From positions 1 to 61,832 of the forward strand of contig JAFARZ010000284.1 of NCBI GenBank assembly GCA_019245115.1: a stretch of 61,832 nt of DNA. The letters are read 5' to 3'. The notes beneath the pieces were generated by a model that worked only from the letters and a program-made list of their open reading frames with translations, was not told where the DNA came from and searched no databases. Shown piece by piece: positions 17,432 through 26,436 of this stretch. Position numbers and translations under genes: made by a program. The DNA is from Streptosporangiaceae bacterium (GTDB lineage: Bacteria; Actinomycetota; Actinomycetes; Streptosporangiales; Streptosporangiaceae). Within the stretch, counting starts at the first letter, position 1. Each line of letters opens with the position of its first letter.

Positions 17432-18247
17432 TCACCCGGAACGGCTGGGGAGGCTTGTAGCGTTGATGTGCCGCGAGATCTGGGTGACCCTGGTCCCCCC
17501 TGACAGCTCCGACAAATTCTGGACGAGCCGCAGCACGTCACCGTGCGGAATTCTTATCTCAAAATTTCGGCGCAGGAAAGACATGCACAAGTTAACACCG
17601 TAAATTTCCTCGTCGAGAGCCTTGTCGTATTCCGCAATGATGCCGGTGTTGTCTGTCAGCAGAGCCTGAGTCACCATCGGGCTGAAGTTAGCCAGGTTAC
17701 TGAGGATCTCAATATCGCCTTCATTGTAACGGCTCGTGAGAAAACTTGTGCCAATGATATCGTGCGTCAGCGGCTCTGCCGAACGCCGCAAGACGTCCAA
17801 TGCGTCTTCCCGGTACCTGGACAAGAATGATCCGCCTCTGCGGAAAGCGCACAAATAGTTGCTGATGCTTGAAACCTTTAGCAACGCGCCGCTGGCCGTG
17901 TCGTAGTCGAGCCAGAGTTCTCGTGGAAATGCGGCGTCCTCGGGCCTTGGAAGGGCAAGCCTGTCCTGATCGAGGATCAGTACATCCGAGTCCGCCCACA
18001 CCGCGAACTCGTATTGCTCCAGCAGGTCGCCAGCGAACTCAAGCCTGGCCAGATCGGTAAGCGGATTGATCCATGGCCTGGACTTTTCACGGATCCACGA
18101 GGGTGGACGGCTCAGGAATTCCTCATCCGCGATGAGGAGATAGCTGGCTCCGTTGCGGGAAGCCCAGGCCCGTACGCTCTGCATACAGATATCCACCCAC
18201 CTGGGATGCCGTTGCGGCACCGACTGAAACACGATTGTATTTAGCAT
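17432..18247 (-). CDS. Putative glycosyltransferase-like protein (GT-A fold, DxD)
   Basis: A 271-residue protein starting MLNTIVFQSVPQRHPRW. The segment FAVWADSDVLILDQD looks like the DxD nucleotide-sugar site of GT-A glycosyltransferases such as capsular polysaccharide or galactosyl transferase families. Upstream NPLTDLARLEFAGDLLEQ fits the preceding helix. No membrane span is obvious. An ATG at 18289 would add 14 residues. The gene is visibly lower in GC (about half in several 60-base lines) than its neighbours, suggesting separate acquisition. It marks the left border of the cluster. Function is only a family-level guess. Confidence 0.55.
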   Translation of the reverse strand: MLNTIVFQSVPQRHPRWVDICMQSVRAWASRNGASYLLIADEEFLSRPPSWIREKSRPWINPLTDLARLEFAGDLLEQYEFAVWADSDVLILDQDRLALPRPEDAAFPRELWLDYDTASGALLKVSSISNYLCAFRRGGSFLSRYREDALDVLRRSAEPLTHDIIGTSFLTSRYNEGDIEILSNLANFSPMVTQALLTDNTGIIAEYDKALDEEIYGVNLCMSFLRRNFEIRIPHGDVLRLVQNLSELSGGTRVTQISRHINATSLPSRSG

Positions 18248-18366
18248 TTTACCGGTACAGGATTTCTTAATGAAAGGGCTGGCGAACATTCGGGGGCACG
18301 GGGTGTGGCCGTGGATCCAGGGGATGCGGCGCCGCTACGCGTGCGGCGCCCGCGCCGGGAACTAGG

Positions 18367-18792
18367 TCAGCAGTTCTGGGTTCGTAGCGAAAGCTCAGAA
18401 TCTCCGGAGAGCATGAGCGTGCGGCCGGTTGCGCGCGGCGGCCACACCCCGTTATCGAGCACGCCCGCCGCATATGCCCGTGCTACCAGTTCGGTGCGGC
18501 TGCGCGCGCCGCTGCGCATCATCATGTGGGTCACGTGCCTGACGATGGTGTGCGGGCTAAGTACCAGCCGAATCGCGGCTTCGTCGCTGCTGTATCCGGC
18601 GGCGAGCAGGCACAAGACCTCGACCTCCCGGCCGGTCAGGCGCGCAGGGCCGACAACATTTCGCAGATCTTGATCCGGAGGCCCGGAAGGACGAAACGGA
18701 GCTTCTCGTCGCGTTGCGTGACGTGCTTTCCTCGCGCCCATGCTCGTCCTCGCCTCGAGCCGGCTTCCATCATCCCCGTTATTCAGCACCAC
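18367..18792 (-). CDS. LuxR-type (GerE HTH) transcriptional regulator
   Basis: A 141-residue protein with a C-terminal LuxR/GerE helix-turn-helix at about residues 52-112 (ARLTGREVEVLCLLAAGYSS, LVLSPHTIVRHVTHMM). No receiver, ATPase or autoinducer domain precedes it, so it is a stand-alone effector domain of the type common next to actinomycete biosynthetic clusters. It is transcribed away from the StrR-like gene, sharing a 544-bp intergenic region. Confidence 0.8.
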   Translation of the reverse strand: MVLNNGDDGSRLEARTSMGARKARHATRREAPFRPSGPPDQDLRNVVGPARLTGREVEVLCLLAAGYSSDEAAIRLVLSPHTIVRHVTHMMMRSGARSRTELVARAYAAGVLDNGVWPPRATGRTLMLSGDSELSLRTQNC

Positions 18793-19336
18793 ACCGTGAG
18801 GTTACCAACCGTCACGCAATGCGACAAGGGGCATATCGGGCCAAGCATGCACAGAGTGCAAGTTCTTGGGATAGACCTGCTCATCTGGAGCGCACAAGTA
18901 TGACATCGGGGGATCGATCCGCTAGATGCGGCATATGGCGTGCAGTCAGCCAGGATATGGAGGAGGGCTGAACGGAATAAACATGTGATCTGTCAAGCAG
19001 GCATATGTGTACCTGAATGCGTCACCAAATATGTCACGCTATCTGGGATTGTCTTTCACCGGTTTACCCGCTGAAGCTGAAAGTCAGCAAAATCACGCGG
19101 CGGCCGATCCTGCCGCATTCATGGTTGACTGTTCCGCTGGGATCAGCGTAGATCCTTCTTATGGCCGGATTTCACGACCTGAAGTTCTGGCTATATGCAG
19201 CACTGAACACTTGTACCAACAGTGTGACTGTGTTCATGATTCTAATGTCGCAAATTGGGGGTTATTTAATCGGCGGCGGCGCCGGTCACTTATGAATTAA
19301 ACAGGGGACGAGCGTATCCCGTAGGAGGAGAGACTT
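18793..19336. promoter_or_regulatory. AT-richer divergent regulatory region with operator-like dyad
   Basis: This gap between two divergent regulators is clearly lower in GC than the rest. TGAACAC 19204-19210 and GTGTTCA 19230-19236 form a 7-bp dyad with a 19-nt spacer, and within it ACACT/AGTGT (19207-19211, 19221-19225) form a smaller one. StrR-type activators bind GTTC...GAAC-type dyads, so this is a candidate target. AGGAGGAG lies just before the StrR-like ATG. An open frame at 19007-19300 has no homology I recognise and no good ribosome-binding site. Confidence 0.4.
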
Positions 19337-20365
19337 ATGTCCGACCGCCCGACGTCCGAGAGCTTTACAGCGACCCTCGCCGACACGAATGATCTGTCGC
19401 AATTTCTGGCCGAGGTGCACGCGAACGATCTCAAGCGCACTACGTGGGTTCCGGTGGATTCTCTCACCGCCGCGGACACACCCCGCCTTGAGGGCCTCGA
19501 CCCCGGGCATGCCGCGGCGCTGGCGGAGATTGAGGGCGAGCTTCCGCCTATTCTCGTGCAGCATTCCACCATGCAGGTCATCGATGGCTTGCACCGGCTC
19601 GACGCGGCCCGGATACGAGGCGATGCCCAGGTTCAGGTGTTCTTCCTCGACTGCAACGATGACCAGGCGTTTCTCCTCGCGGTGGCGGCGAACATCCGGC
19701 ACGGGCTGCCGCTCACCCTCAGGGACCGGCGCGCCGCCGCCGCCCGGATCATCAAGCTTCGGCCGGACGCCTCGGATCGATGGATAGGTGAGCTGGCGGG
19801 GCTCTCGTGGAAGACTGTGGCGGCCGTACGGCGGGACGAGCCGGGCATGGCGGCTGGGCCGACGCACAGGATCGGCCGCGACGGCCGCGTGCGGCCGCTC
19901 AACGCGGCGGAGGGCCGGCGGCTCGCGGGCAGGCTATTCGCCGATAATCCGGATGCGTCGCTCCGCCAGATCGCCCGGAACGCGGGTATCTCGGTGGGGA
20001 CGGCGCGGGACGTGCGGGAAAAGCTTCGTCAGGGTATCGATCCTGTTCTGCCAAAGCGGGAGGCAAGTCCCAGCAGAGGCAACAGCGAACCGCATGAGGT
20101 AGTCCGGCGGCACGGCCTCGTGGATTACGAACAGGTGCTGCAAAGGCTGCGGCGGGATCCGTCATTGCGATACACCGATTCCGGCAAGACGCTGCTGCGG
20201 TGGCTCCGCCCGCCACGCCTGGTCAGCTCCACCGACTGGAAGAGCGTCATCGATTCCATCCCGCCGCACCGCATTTCCGACATGATGCAGATCGCGTACA
20301 GTTGCGCTGCCGCCTGGGATGAGTTCGGCCAGGAGCTCGACCGGCGCAATCGTGAGGTGGGATGA
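19337..20365 (+). CDS. StrR/NovG-like ParB-domain pathway-specific regulator
   Basis: A 342-residue protein with an N-terminal ParB/Srx-type domain. The segment VPVDSLTAADTPR and the VIDGLHRLDAARIRG box (residues 81-95, GxHR) are typical. A helix-turn-helix region follows (SLRQIARNAGISVGTARDVREKLR). This architecture is shared by StrR of streptomycin and NovG/KasT-type activators, which switch on antibiotic clusters. It is the likely activator of the adjacent biosynthetic genes. AGGAGGAG precedes the ATG. Confidence 0.85.
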   Translation: MSDRPTSESFTATLADTNDLSQFLAEVHANDLKRTTWVPVDSLTAADTPRLEGLDPGHAAALAEIEGELPPILVQHSTMQVIDGLHRLDAARIRGDAQVQVFFLDCNDDQAFLLAVAANIRHGLPLTLRDRRAAAARIIKLRPDASDRWIGELAGLSWKTVAAVRRDEPGMAAGPTHRIGRDGRVRPLNAAEGRRLAGRLFADNPDASLRQIARNAGISVGTARDVREKLRQGIDPVLPKREASPSRGNSEPHEVVRRHGLVDYEQVLQRLRRDPSLRYTDSGKTLLRWLRPPRLVSSTDWKSVIDSIPPHRISDMMQIAYSCAAAWDEFGQELDRRNREVG

Positions 20366-20385
20366 CCCGAGGGCCTGCGTGCGTG

Positions 20386-21648
20386 TCACACCGGGAAGCC
20401 GGGGCCCGCGGCAAGCTTCCCGATGACCGAGCCAAGCCCGGCGGCCAGCCGCTGCCCCACCCCGCCGGGCAGGCTGGGCGAACACTGGATGAGGACCCGC
20501 AGGCCGCCGTGGTGCGGCAGGGCGGAGAACTCCAGGTCGAACCGGCTGTCGATGCCCGGGGGCAGGATACTCAGTTCCAGGTCGCCGACTCTGGCGGGCG
20601 GCGGCAGCTCCGGCAGCATCTGGAAGACAATATTCTCGACGCGTCGGCCGGCATCCTCCCGCGGGCCGGCGGACGGAAGGAAATGGGCAAAAGCCTGATG
20701 AGCCAGCGCGGCATTTACCGTGCTGCTGGTATTGCGTATTAGGTGCGCGAAAGTCGATCCGTTCCTCAGGCGGGTCCGGAGAACGAGCATGTTAGCAAAG
20801 AACCCGACCGTACGCATGACCTCTGGTCGCACCCGGTTGGCGAAGGGGCTGGAAACTGCGAGGTCCGTATCTCCCGACTCGCGATGCAGGAGGAGGTAGT
20901 AGATGCTGAGCATCACGGTAAACGGCGTGGTCTGCTCCGCGCGCGCGGTTTTCCGTATCCGCCCCCAGTCTTCGCTGCCCAGGTCGAGCTGGATGGTTTC
21001 GGCGCAGGGCGCGCCCGCGGCCGGCGGCTGACCGGCGCGATATGCAAGGCCGGGCGCCCGGGTGCCGGCTAGCTGCCGGTTCCAGTATTCGCGATCCGCC
21101 TTCTGCCGTTCCATTGTCGCCCTGCGCCGCTGCCATTGCACGAAGTGGCGGTACTGCCAGCCGGGCCGTGGCAGGTCGGGATGGCGGGAGAGCAGCTGCA
21201 GGAGCTCCTCGAGGACAACGCGGCATGACCATGCATCGGTCACGAGATGATGCGCGTTGATACACAAGATATGCTCGTCCGGAGCCAGGGCCCACAGCGT
21301 GACGCGCAGTGGAGCTGATCTGGGGTCGATCGGGCTGCGAACCTCGGCCTGAACGACCTCCGACGGCTCTGGTACCGACGGCGGCCCGCACTGTTTCACG
21401 GTGATCGCCTGCGACCGTGGCTCGTGGATGAACTGGGTGAGCAGTCCGCGGCTGCGGCCGAAGGTTGTACGCAGTGACTCGTGACGCCGTATGACCGTGT
21501 CGATCGCGTGCTGCAGCTGACCGGTGTCAAGCGGGCCGCGCAAACGCAGGAGTAGCGGGTAATTGAGCCTGCCGTTGCCCGCGTTGTAGTGGTTCATGAG
21601 CCAGAGAATTCGCTGGCCGGGCGAGGCTGGTGCTTCGGCGATGATCAC
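20386..21648 (-). CDS. Free-standing NRPS condensation domain protein
   Basis: A 420-residue single condensation domain with an intact catalytic motif HHLVTDAW (His133-His134, Asp138). N-terminal SPGQRILWLMNHYNAGNGRLNYP and RRHESLRTTFG match C1-C2 core motifs. Stand-alone C enzymes transfer a carrier-bound acyl group to a free amine, hydroxyl or another carrier-bound acceptor. It starts at GTG 21648 overlapping the cupin stop as GTGA and ends a minus-strand operon of monooxygenase, cupin and C domain. Its donor and acceptor are unknown. Confidence 0.88.
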   Translation of the reverse strand: MIIAEAPASPGQRILWLMNHYNAGNGRLNYPLLLRLRGPLDTGQLQHAIDTVIRRHESLRTTFGRSRGLLTQFIHEPRSQAITVKQCGPPSVPEPSEVVQAEVRSPIDPRSAPLRVTLWALAPDEHILCINAHHLVTDAWSCRVVLEELLQLLSRHPDLPRPGWQYRHFVQWQRRRATMERQKADREYWNRQLAGTRAPGLAYRAGQPPAAGAPCAETIQLDLGSEDWGRIRKTARAEQTTPFTVMLSIYYLLLHRESGDTDLAVSSPFANRVRPEVMRTVGFFANMLVLRTRLRNGSTFAHLIRNTSSTVNAALAHQAFAHFLPSAGPREDAGRRVENIVFQMLPELPPPARVGDLELSILPPGIDSRFDLEFSALPHHGGLRVLIQCSPSLPGGVGQRLAAGLGSVIGKLAAGPGFPV

Positions 21649-22133
21649 GCTGCTGGCCTGGGCCCCTCGTCGGCGCGCCGCGGGCGGTACGTCGTCCGTC
21701 TGCCGCTGGAGATGAAAAGGCTCTCGCCCGCCTCCAGCACGTCGCTGGTATGCCAGACGCCGCGGGTGTTGATCATCGCGTGTCCCGGCAGCAGGGAGAT
21801 CGTATGGTATTCACCATCGATTTCCTGAATTACATCGCATCTGCCGGACAACAAGACGACCAGCTCGTCGCCGTTCGTGTGACACTCCCAGTGCGTCCAC
21901 GTTTTGCGGAGCGGAATTATACCCACGAGCCGCCCTTCGTCGCGGTCCTGTTTGAACATACGCAGGTACTCCGCCATATATTCTGCTGACCAGGAGAAGC
22001 CAGGAAGCGGTCGCACGATGCTGCCGAGGCCGAGGTGCACGTAGGTCTTGGTCAAATCAAATGCGTTTTCCGCCATGACGGCGATGCTAGCCGCGCGCGG
22101 CGCGCGCAGAAACTGTGCCGAAGCACAGGTCAT
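21645..22133 (-). CDS. Cupin-fold protein in the biosynthetic operon
   Basis: A 162-residue cupin (143 if started at ATG 22076, where family similarity begins with ENAFDLTKTYVHLG). The first cupin motif is seen around HWECHTNGDELVVLLSGRCDV and the second around LLPGHAMINTRGVWHTSD, so metal ligands look present. The ATGA overlap with the upstream monooxygenase supports start 22133 by coupling; neither start has a good ribosome-binding site. Possible isomerase, dioxygenase or binding role; not resolvable. Confidence 0.75.
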   Translation of the reverse strand: MTCASAQFLRAPRAASIAVMAENAFDLTKTYVHLGLGSIVRPLPGFSWSAEYMAEYLRMFKQDRDEGRLVGIIPLRKTWTHWECHTNGDELVVLLSGRCDVIQEIDGEYHTISLLPGHAMINTRGVWHTSDVLEAGESLFISSGRRTTYRPRRADEGPRPAA

Positions 22134-23479
22134 GATCGCGTGTAGCGAGCGTTGCCCGTACCGAAGTACCGTTCGCGAAGGGTAGGCTCGGCTGCGTCAT
22201 ATTGCTTCCTCAGTAGTCCGCGGCGCTGTAGTTCGGGCACCAGCAGTTCGCACATGTCACGCATTCCGCGCGTCGGTGGGCAGGGCATCAGGTTGAAGCC
22301 GTCGACGCCGGTTCGCTCGATCCATTCCACCATGCGGTCGGCGACCTGCTCAGGCGTGCCGTAGAGCATGAGGCGGGTGTACGGATGGGGCCGCTGCGGC
22401 GTCGCGACGAAATCGCGGAGATCGCCGACCGTCGGGTCGAGCTTTCCGGAGGCCTGCTCGACGAACTCGATAACGGAGTGCAGGTCCTGCGCGCGCAGCG
22501 CTGACACGGGGGTGTCTTCGGCGTACGCGGCGAGATCGACGCCGGACCAGCCGCACCACTTGGCGATCAGGCCGCCTTTGCTGCTCAGGCGCAGGTAGTC
22601 CGCGGCGCGTGCCCGAGCCTGCTCGCCGTCTTCGGCCACGATCAGGCACATGCCCTGAAGGACCTTGAGGCGGCTCGGGTCCCGCCCGGCCGCCGCAGCA
22701 CGGTGGCGCAGGTCGGTCACTAGTTCGCGGCCCTGCCGGAACCCGCTGAGCGTGACGAACACGACTTCCGCGTGCCGCGCGGCGAAGGAGCGACCGCGGC
22801 TGGATGCGCCCGCCTGGTACAGCACGGGCGTCCGCTGCGGCGAGGGTTCGGCCTGGTGCGGCGCCGAGAGGGTGAACCACCGGCCCGCGTGCTCCACGCG
22901 GTGTACCCGGGCCGGGTCGGCGAAACTATCCGACTCACGGTCCAGGACTACGGCGCCGTCCTCCCAGCTGTCCTCCCAGAGCCTGACGACGACATCCAGG
23001 TATTCGTCGGCCCGGTCGTAGCGCTCGTCATGCGGGATATCGGCGGACAGCCCGGTTGCCCGCGCCAGCCGCAGGTCCGAGGTGACGATGTTCCACCCGA
23101 TGCGGCCGTTCGTCAGGTGGTCGAGCGTCGAGAAGACCCGGGCGCACTGGTAGGGAGCATGGTATGAGGTTGAGTAGGTGACGGCGAATCCCAGATGCCG
23201 GGTGGCCGCGGCCGCCGCGGGAATGACGAGCACCGGGTCAATGGCCGGAATCTGGACGGAGTGGCGGACCGACGGGCCGATTGAGCCGTGGTAAGTGTCG
23301 TATACGCCGTGGATATCGGCGAAGAAGAGCGCGTCGATGCAGGATTCTTCGAGCTGCCGGGCAATGCTGATCCAATACTCGAATGAGCGGTATCCGGTAG
23401 CGGTCTGATCGTCCGGATGCCGCCACATTCCCTCGAACAGCGGTGCCGGGATGCATTGGGTGAGAACGTTCACGTGCAT
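22130..23479 (-). CDS. FMN-dependent monooxygenase, NtaA/SnaA/DszA family
   Basis: About 449 residues with the bacterial-luciferase TIM-barrel signature of the NtaA/SnaA/DszA group: GMWRHP near the N terminus, DALFFADIHGVYDTY, LDHLTNGRIGWNIVTS, RYDRADEYLDVVVRLWEDSW and AGASSRGRSFAARHAEVVFV. These enzymes use reduced FMN from a separate reductase to oxidise N-, S- or carbonyl-containing substrates. ATG 23479 follows AAAGGT; an upstream in-frame ATG at 23506 adds nine non-conserved residues. It heads a minus-strand operon divergent from the ligase-P450 gene. The FMN reductase at 41132 could supply it. Confidence 0.9.
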   Translation of the reverse strand: MHVNVLTQCIPAPLFEGMWRHPDDQTATGYRSFEYWISIARQLEESCIDALFFADIHGVYDTYHGSIGPSVRHSVQIPAIDPVLVIPAAAAATRHLGFAVTYSTSYHAPYQCARVFSTLDHLTNGRIGWNIVTSDLRLARATGLSADIPHDERYDRADEYLDVVVRLWEDSWEDGAVVLDRESDSFADPARVHRVEHAGRWFTLSAPHQAEPSPQRTPVLYQAGASSRGRSFAARHAEVVFVTLSGFRQGRELVTDLRHRAAAAGRDPSRLKVLQGMCLIVAEDGEQARARAADYLRLSSKGGLIAKWCGWSGVDLAAYAEDTPVSALRAQDLHSVIEFVEQASGKLDPTVGDLRDFVATPQRPHPYTRLMLYGTPEQVADRMVEWIERTGVDGFNLMPCPPTRGMRDMCELLVPELQRRGLLRKQYDAAEPTLRERYFGTGNARYTRS

Positions 23480-23563
23480 GACAGGACCTTTCTGTTTGCC
23501 TAGCATGCAGAGTGCTCATCCTCCTATTCTCGCGTTGCATGGTCTAGGCCGGGAAAGCGCTTA
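23480..23563. promoter_or_regulatory. Divergent promoter region of the cluster
   Basis: This 84-bp gap separates two divergently transcribed biosynthetic operons, so promoters for both must lie here or just inside. AAAGGT serves the leftward gene; the rightward gene has only a weak purine stretch GGGAAAG. No clear dyad was found. Confidence 0.4.
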
Positions 23564-26260
23564 ATGATGCTGACCTATTCACCCGCCCGGCAGTGGCGGA
23601 CGATACCGGACATCGTGATCGCCTGTGCCGCGCAACGACCGGACCTGGCCGTTCTGGCCGATTCGTCCGGCGGCTGCGTGACAGCGGCCACGCTGCTCGA
23701 ACGTACCCGCCAGGGGGCGTATGCGCTGACCGCGCGGGGGGTCCGGCGCGGCCAATTCGTGGCCGTGGATACCACCTCGCTCACCTGGGCTCAGGTAGCC
23801 GTCGCATACCTGTCGGTCGTGTGGCTGGGCGCCACGGCCGTGATGGTCATGGGAGCCGAAAGCGAGCGCGTCGCGCTCGGCCAGGTGGGCGTCACGGCGC
23901 TGATCACCGCGTGCGAACGCGAGCTGACGGCGGGGGAGTGCGTGCCGCTGGCCGAACTCAGCACGGCCGGGGCGCGGGCCGGGGAGCCGGCGGCCGCGCC
24001 CGGCGATCTCCTGGACATCGTGTTCACCTCGGGAACGACGGGGGACCCCAAACCGGTGACCTCGACCCACGCGCAGTGGTCCGGCCTGGTCCGGCCCGAG
24101 ATCATGGCCAGCCGCGCGCGGCGGGTGGTCGGCCATACCGGGATACCCATCGCGCTGTCCGGCGGGCTGCACGGGGTCATGCTCAGCCACCTGGCACGCG
24201 GTGTGACCAGCCTGCGCGGGGAGGCGGCCGCTGATCTGCTGGACGGCTGCCGTGCCCGCCCGCCCGCCGAACTGGTTCTCAGTCCTTATTCGGCGAAGGC
24301 CTTCGCGGGAGTGCTCGGACGGGGTGAGAGGTGGGCGGACCGGGTCACCATCATCAGGGTCATGGGTGGCCCGGTACCGGCCGCCGTGGCTGAACAGCTG
24401 GCGGACAGGTTCCCGCGCGCCCGGGTGGTCTCCCTTTACGGGCTCACCGAAGGCGGGGCGGCGCTCTGCGCGAGGGTCGTTGGCCCGCACAGCAACTCCG
24501 GTTCGATCGGCCGCCCGGTCGGCGGCACCGAGATCCGGGTGCTGGGCCCGGACGGCCGGGAACTGCCGCGCGGCCAGATCGGTGAACTCGCGGTTCGGGT
24601 CACCGGCAGGCCGGCGTCGGCCTACCTCGACTCGGCCTCCCCCAACGCGGACTCACCGGCCTCGCAGTCCTTCCGCGACGGGTGGGCCCGGACCGGCGAC
24701 ATGGGATACGTCGCTCCCGATGGTGAGTTCCGCCTGGTGGGCCGGGATCTGGAGATGATCTTTCTTCGCGGCGGCCGCCTCCGCCCGGAGGCGGTCGAGG
24801 ATATCTTGGCGAGGCGCATGCCGCCCGACACCGAGTTCACCGTGGTCGGCCTGCCGACCCAGGGCGGATTCGACCGTATCGCGGTGTTCATCGCCGGCGA
24901 CCCGGATAACCCGGGCATGACCGCGCTCGCGGGCACCCTGGCGGAGATGAAAGGACCATTCCGCCCCGCGCTGATCAGGATTCTGCCTGAACTTCCGCGT
25001 GGCCCTTTCGGGAAACCGCTCAGGAGGCAGCTGGCCATGTACCTCGGCGCAGAAGGCAAGCTATTACGTCTGGCCGATCCGCGCCGTTCCACATACATTA
25101 TCCGTGCTATTCGCGGCAAACTGAAAGGCGGCAGACCCATGGGCCGGTCGATTGAGCGCATAGAAACGCCAGCGGGTGACCCGGCCTGGCAGGTCTGCGG
25201 GTACGCCGACGTCAAAGCGTTGCTGGCGGATCAGCGGGTGGGCAGAGGTCACCCGGATCCCGGCAGTGCGCCCAGGTACTCGAAAGAGGATCTGTCGGGG
25301 CGGCCCGCGGGCGGCAGCGAGTCTGAGTACGCCGACCATGCCCGGTGGCGGAGGGCCATGACCAGGGTTTTCTCGCCGTCGAGCTTCGAGCGCCTGGCGC
25401 CGGCCATACGGGACATCGCGGAACGTTCCGTCCGGCGGCTGGCTGCCAGGAAGCCACCGGTCAACCTGAACGAGGAATTCTCTACGCCACTGGCATCCGA
25501 GGTGATGTGCGAACTGCTCGGCATGCCGACCGAGGATATCGGGCTTTTCAAGGCGTGGACCGAGGAAGGCGCCCAGAACAGCGATATAGAGCGCGCGATG
25601 GGCGGCATAACGCGTCTGATGTCGTACGTGGCCGATGTGGTCCGCCGTAAGCGGGAAAACCCCGGAGACGATGCGGTATCGATGCTTCTCGCCGCGGAAA
25701 GCCACCCGTCGAAGGTTCATGAGGGAAAGATCGTCAAGCTGGTCGGCGGCATGCTGGCCTTCGGCCGCGAGACGCCGGCTTCGGTGATGGACTGGGGAGC
25801 CATGCTCCTGCTCACGAACCCCGATCAGCGGCGACTCCTCCAGGAGAACCCGGCTCTCGCGACGGGCGCAGTGGAGGAGGTGCTGCGTAAATTCAAGCCG
25901 CCGGCGGCCACCGACCGGGGGCTGCTGCGTTACGCCCACACGGACATCGATGTCGGTGGGGTCAGAATCCGCACCGGGGACATGCTGCTGCTCGACGTGA
26001 TGACGGCCAATCATGACGACGAGATTTTCCATGATCCGGACAAGTTCGATATCAAGCGCGATCCGAACCCGCACCTGACATTCGGTCACGGATTCTACAT
26101 ATGTAATTTCACGAAGCTTGCGCGGCTCGAGATCGGCACCGCGCTCGCGAGCTTGTTCAGCGAGCTGCCCGAATTGCAGCTCGCTGAGCCACCGACTCAG
26201 CTTCAGCTAAAAGATCATCTTCGTACCGGAGGCCTGGAGAGACTGCCTGTCACCTGGTAA
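23564..26260 (+). CDS. Adenylate-forming ligase fused to cytochrome P450
   Basis: An uninterrupted 898-residue frame encodes two enzymes. Residues 1 to about 510 are an AMP-binding acyl/aryl ligase with P-loop FTSGTTGDPKPV (154-165), YGLTEGG, WARTGDMG and the C-terminal lysine motif PFGKPLRRQ. From about residue 525 a P450 follows with ExxR (E772-R775). The haem loop FGHGFYIC keeps Cys847, but Tyr replaces the usual His of FGxGxHxC and the Gly after the Cys is missing. The I-helix reads AFGRETP instead of AGxETT. The fusion implies activation of an acid and its oxidation by one polypeptide, perhaps on a carrier. The degenerate P450 may be peroxygenase-like or structural. First gene of the NRPS operon. 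Confidence 0.88.
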   Translation: MMLTYSPARQWRTIPDIVIACAAQRPDLAVLADSSGGCVTAATLLERTRQGAYALTARGVRRGQFVAVDTTSLTWAQVAVAYLSVVWLGATAVMVMGAESERVALGQVGVTALITACERELTAGECVPLAELSTAGARAGEPAAAPGDLLDIVFTSGTTGDPKPVTSTHAQWSGLVRPEIMASRARRVVGHTGIPIALSGGLHGVMLSHLARGVTSLRGEAAADLLDGCRARPPAELVLSPYSAKAFAGVLGRGERWADRVTIIRVMGGPVPAAVAEQLADRFPRARVVSLYGLTEGGAALCARVVGPHSNSGSIGRPVGGTEIRVLGPDGRELPRGQIGELAVRVTGRPASAYLDSASPNADSPASQSFRDGWARTGDMGYVAPDGEFRLVGRDLEMIFLRGGRLRPEAVEDILARRMPPDTEFTVVGLPTQGGFDRIAVFIAGDPDNPGMTALAGTLAEMKGPFRPALIRILPELPRGPFGKPLRRQLAMYLGAEGKLLRLADPRRSTYIIRAIRGKLKGGRPMGRSIERIETPAGDPAWQVCGYADVKALLADQRVGRGHPDPGSAPRYSKEDLSGRPAGGSESEYADHARWRRAMTRVFSPSSFERLAPAIRDIAERSVRRLAARKPPVNLNEEFSTPLASEVMCELLGMPTEDIGLFKAWTEEGAQNSDIERAMGGITRLMSYVADVVRRKRENPGDDAVSMLLAAESHPSKVHEGKIVKLVGGMLAFGRETPASVMDWGAMLLLTNPDQRRLLQENPALATGAVEEVLRKFKPPAATDRGLLRYAHTDIDVGGVRIRTGDMLLLDVMTANHDDEIFHDPDKFDIKRDPNPHLTFGHGFYICNFTKLARLEIGTALASLFSELPELQLAEPPTQLQLKDHLRTGGLERLPVTW

Positions 26261-26309
26261 GCGGCGCCGGGCGGTCCGCGCGATATCCGGACACCGGCGT
26301 CCCCGGCAC

Positions 26310-26354
26310 CAACTGGGCAAGATTCCCAGTTGCACAGGCTACGCCGCCCAGTTG
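26310..26354. promoter_or_regulatory. Operator-like CAACTGGG/CCCAGTTG elements
   Basis: CAACTGGG 26310-26317 and CCCAGTTG 26325-26332 form a perfect 8-bp dyad with a 7-nt spacer, and a third CCCAGTTG lies at 26347-26354, 22 bp from the second. The 176-bp gap before the acyl-CoA dehydrogenase-like gene is otherwise plain, so this is a candidate internal regulatory site or weak terminator. Confidence 0.4.
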
Positions 26355-26436
26355 CGGTCGTTGCCGGATGCTCCTGTCGCTGACATCCTCGGAAACGGTG
26401 CGGCCCGGCCGCGGAACGCGGGAGTCGTGAGGACGA

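Noticed and set aside
19007..19300. Open frame of 97 codons in the AT-richer gap
   Set aside because: No ribosome-binding site, no recognisable domain, and it covers the likely promoter region of the StrR-like gene.
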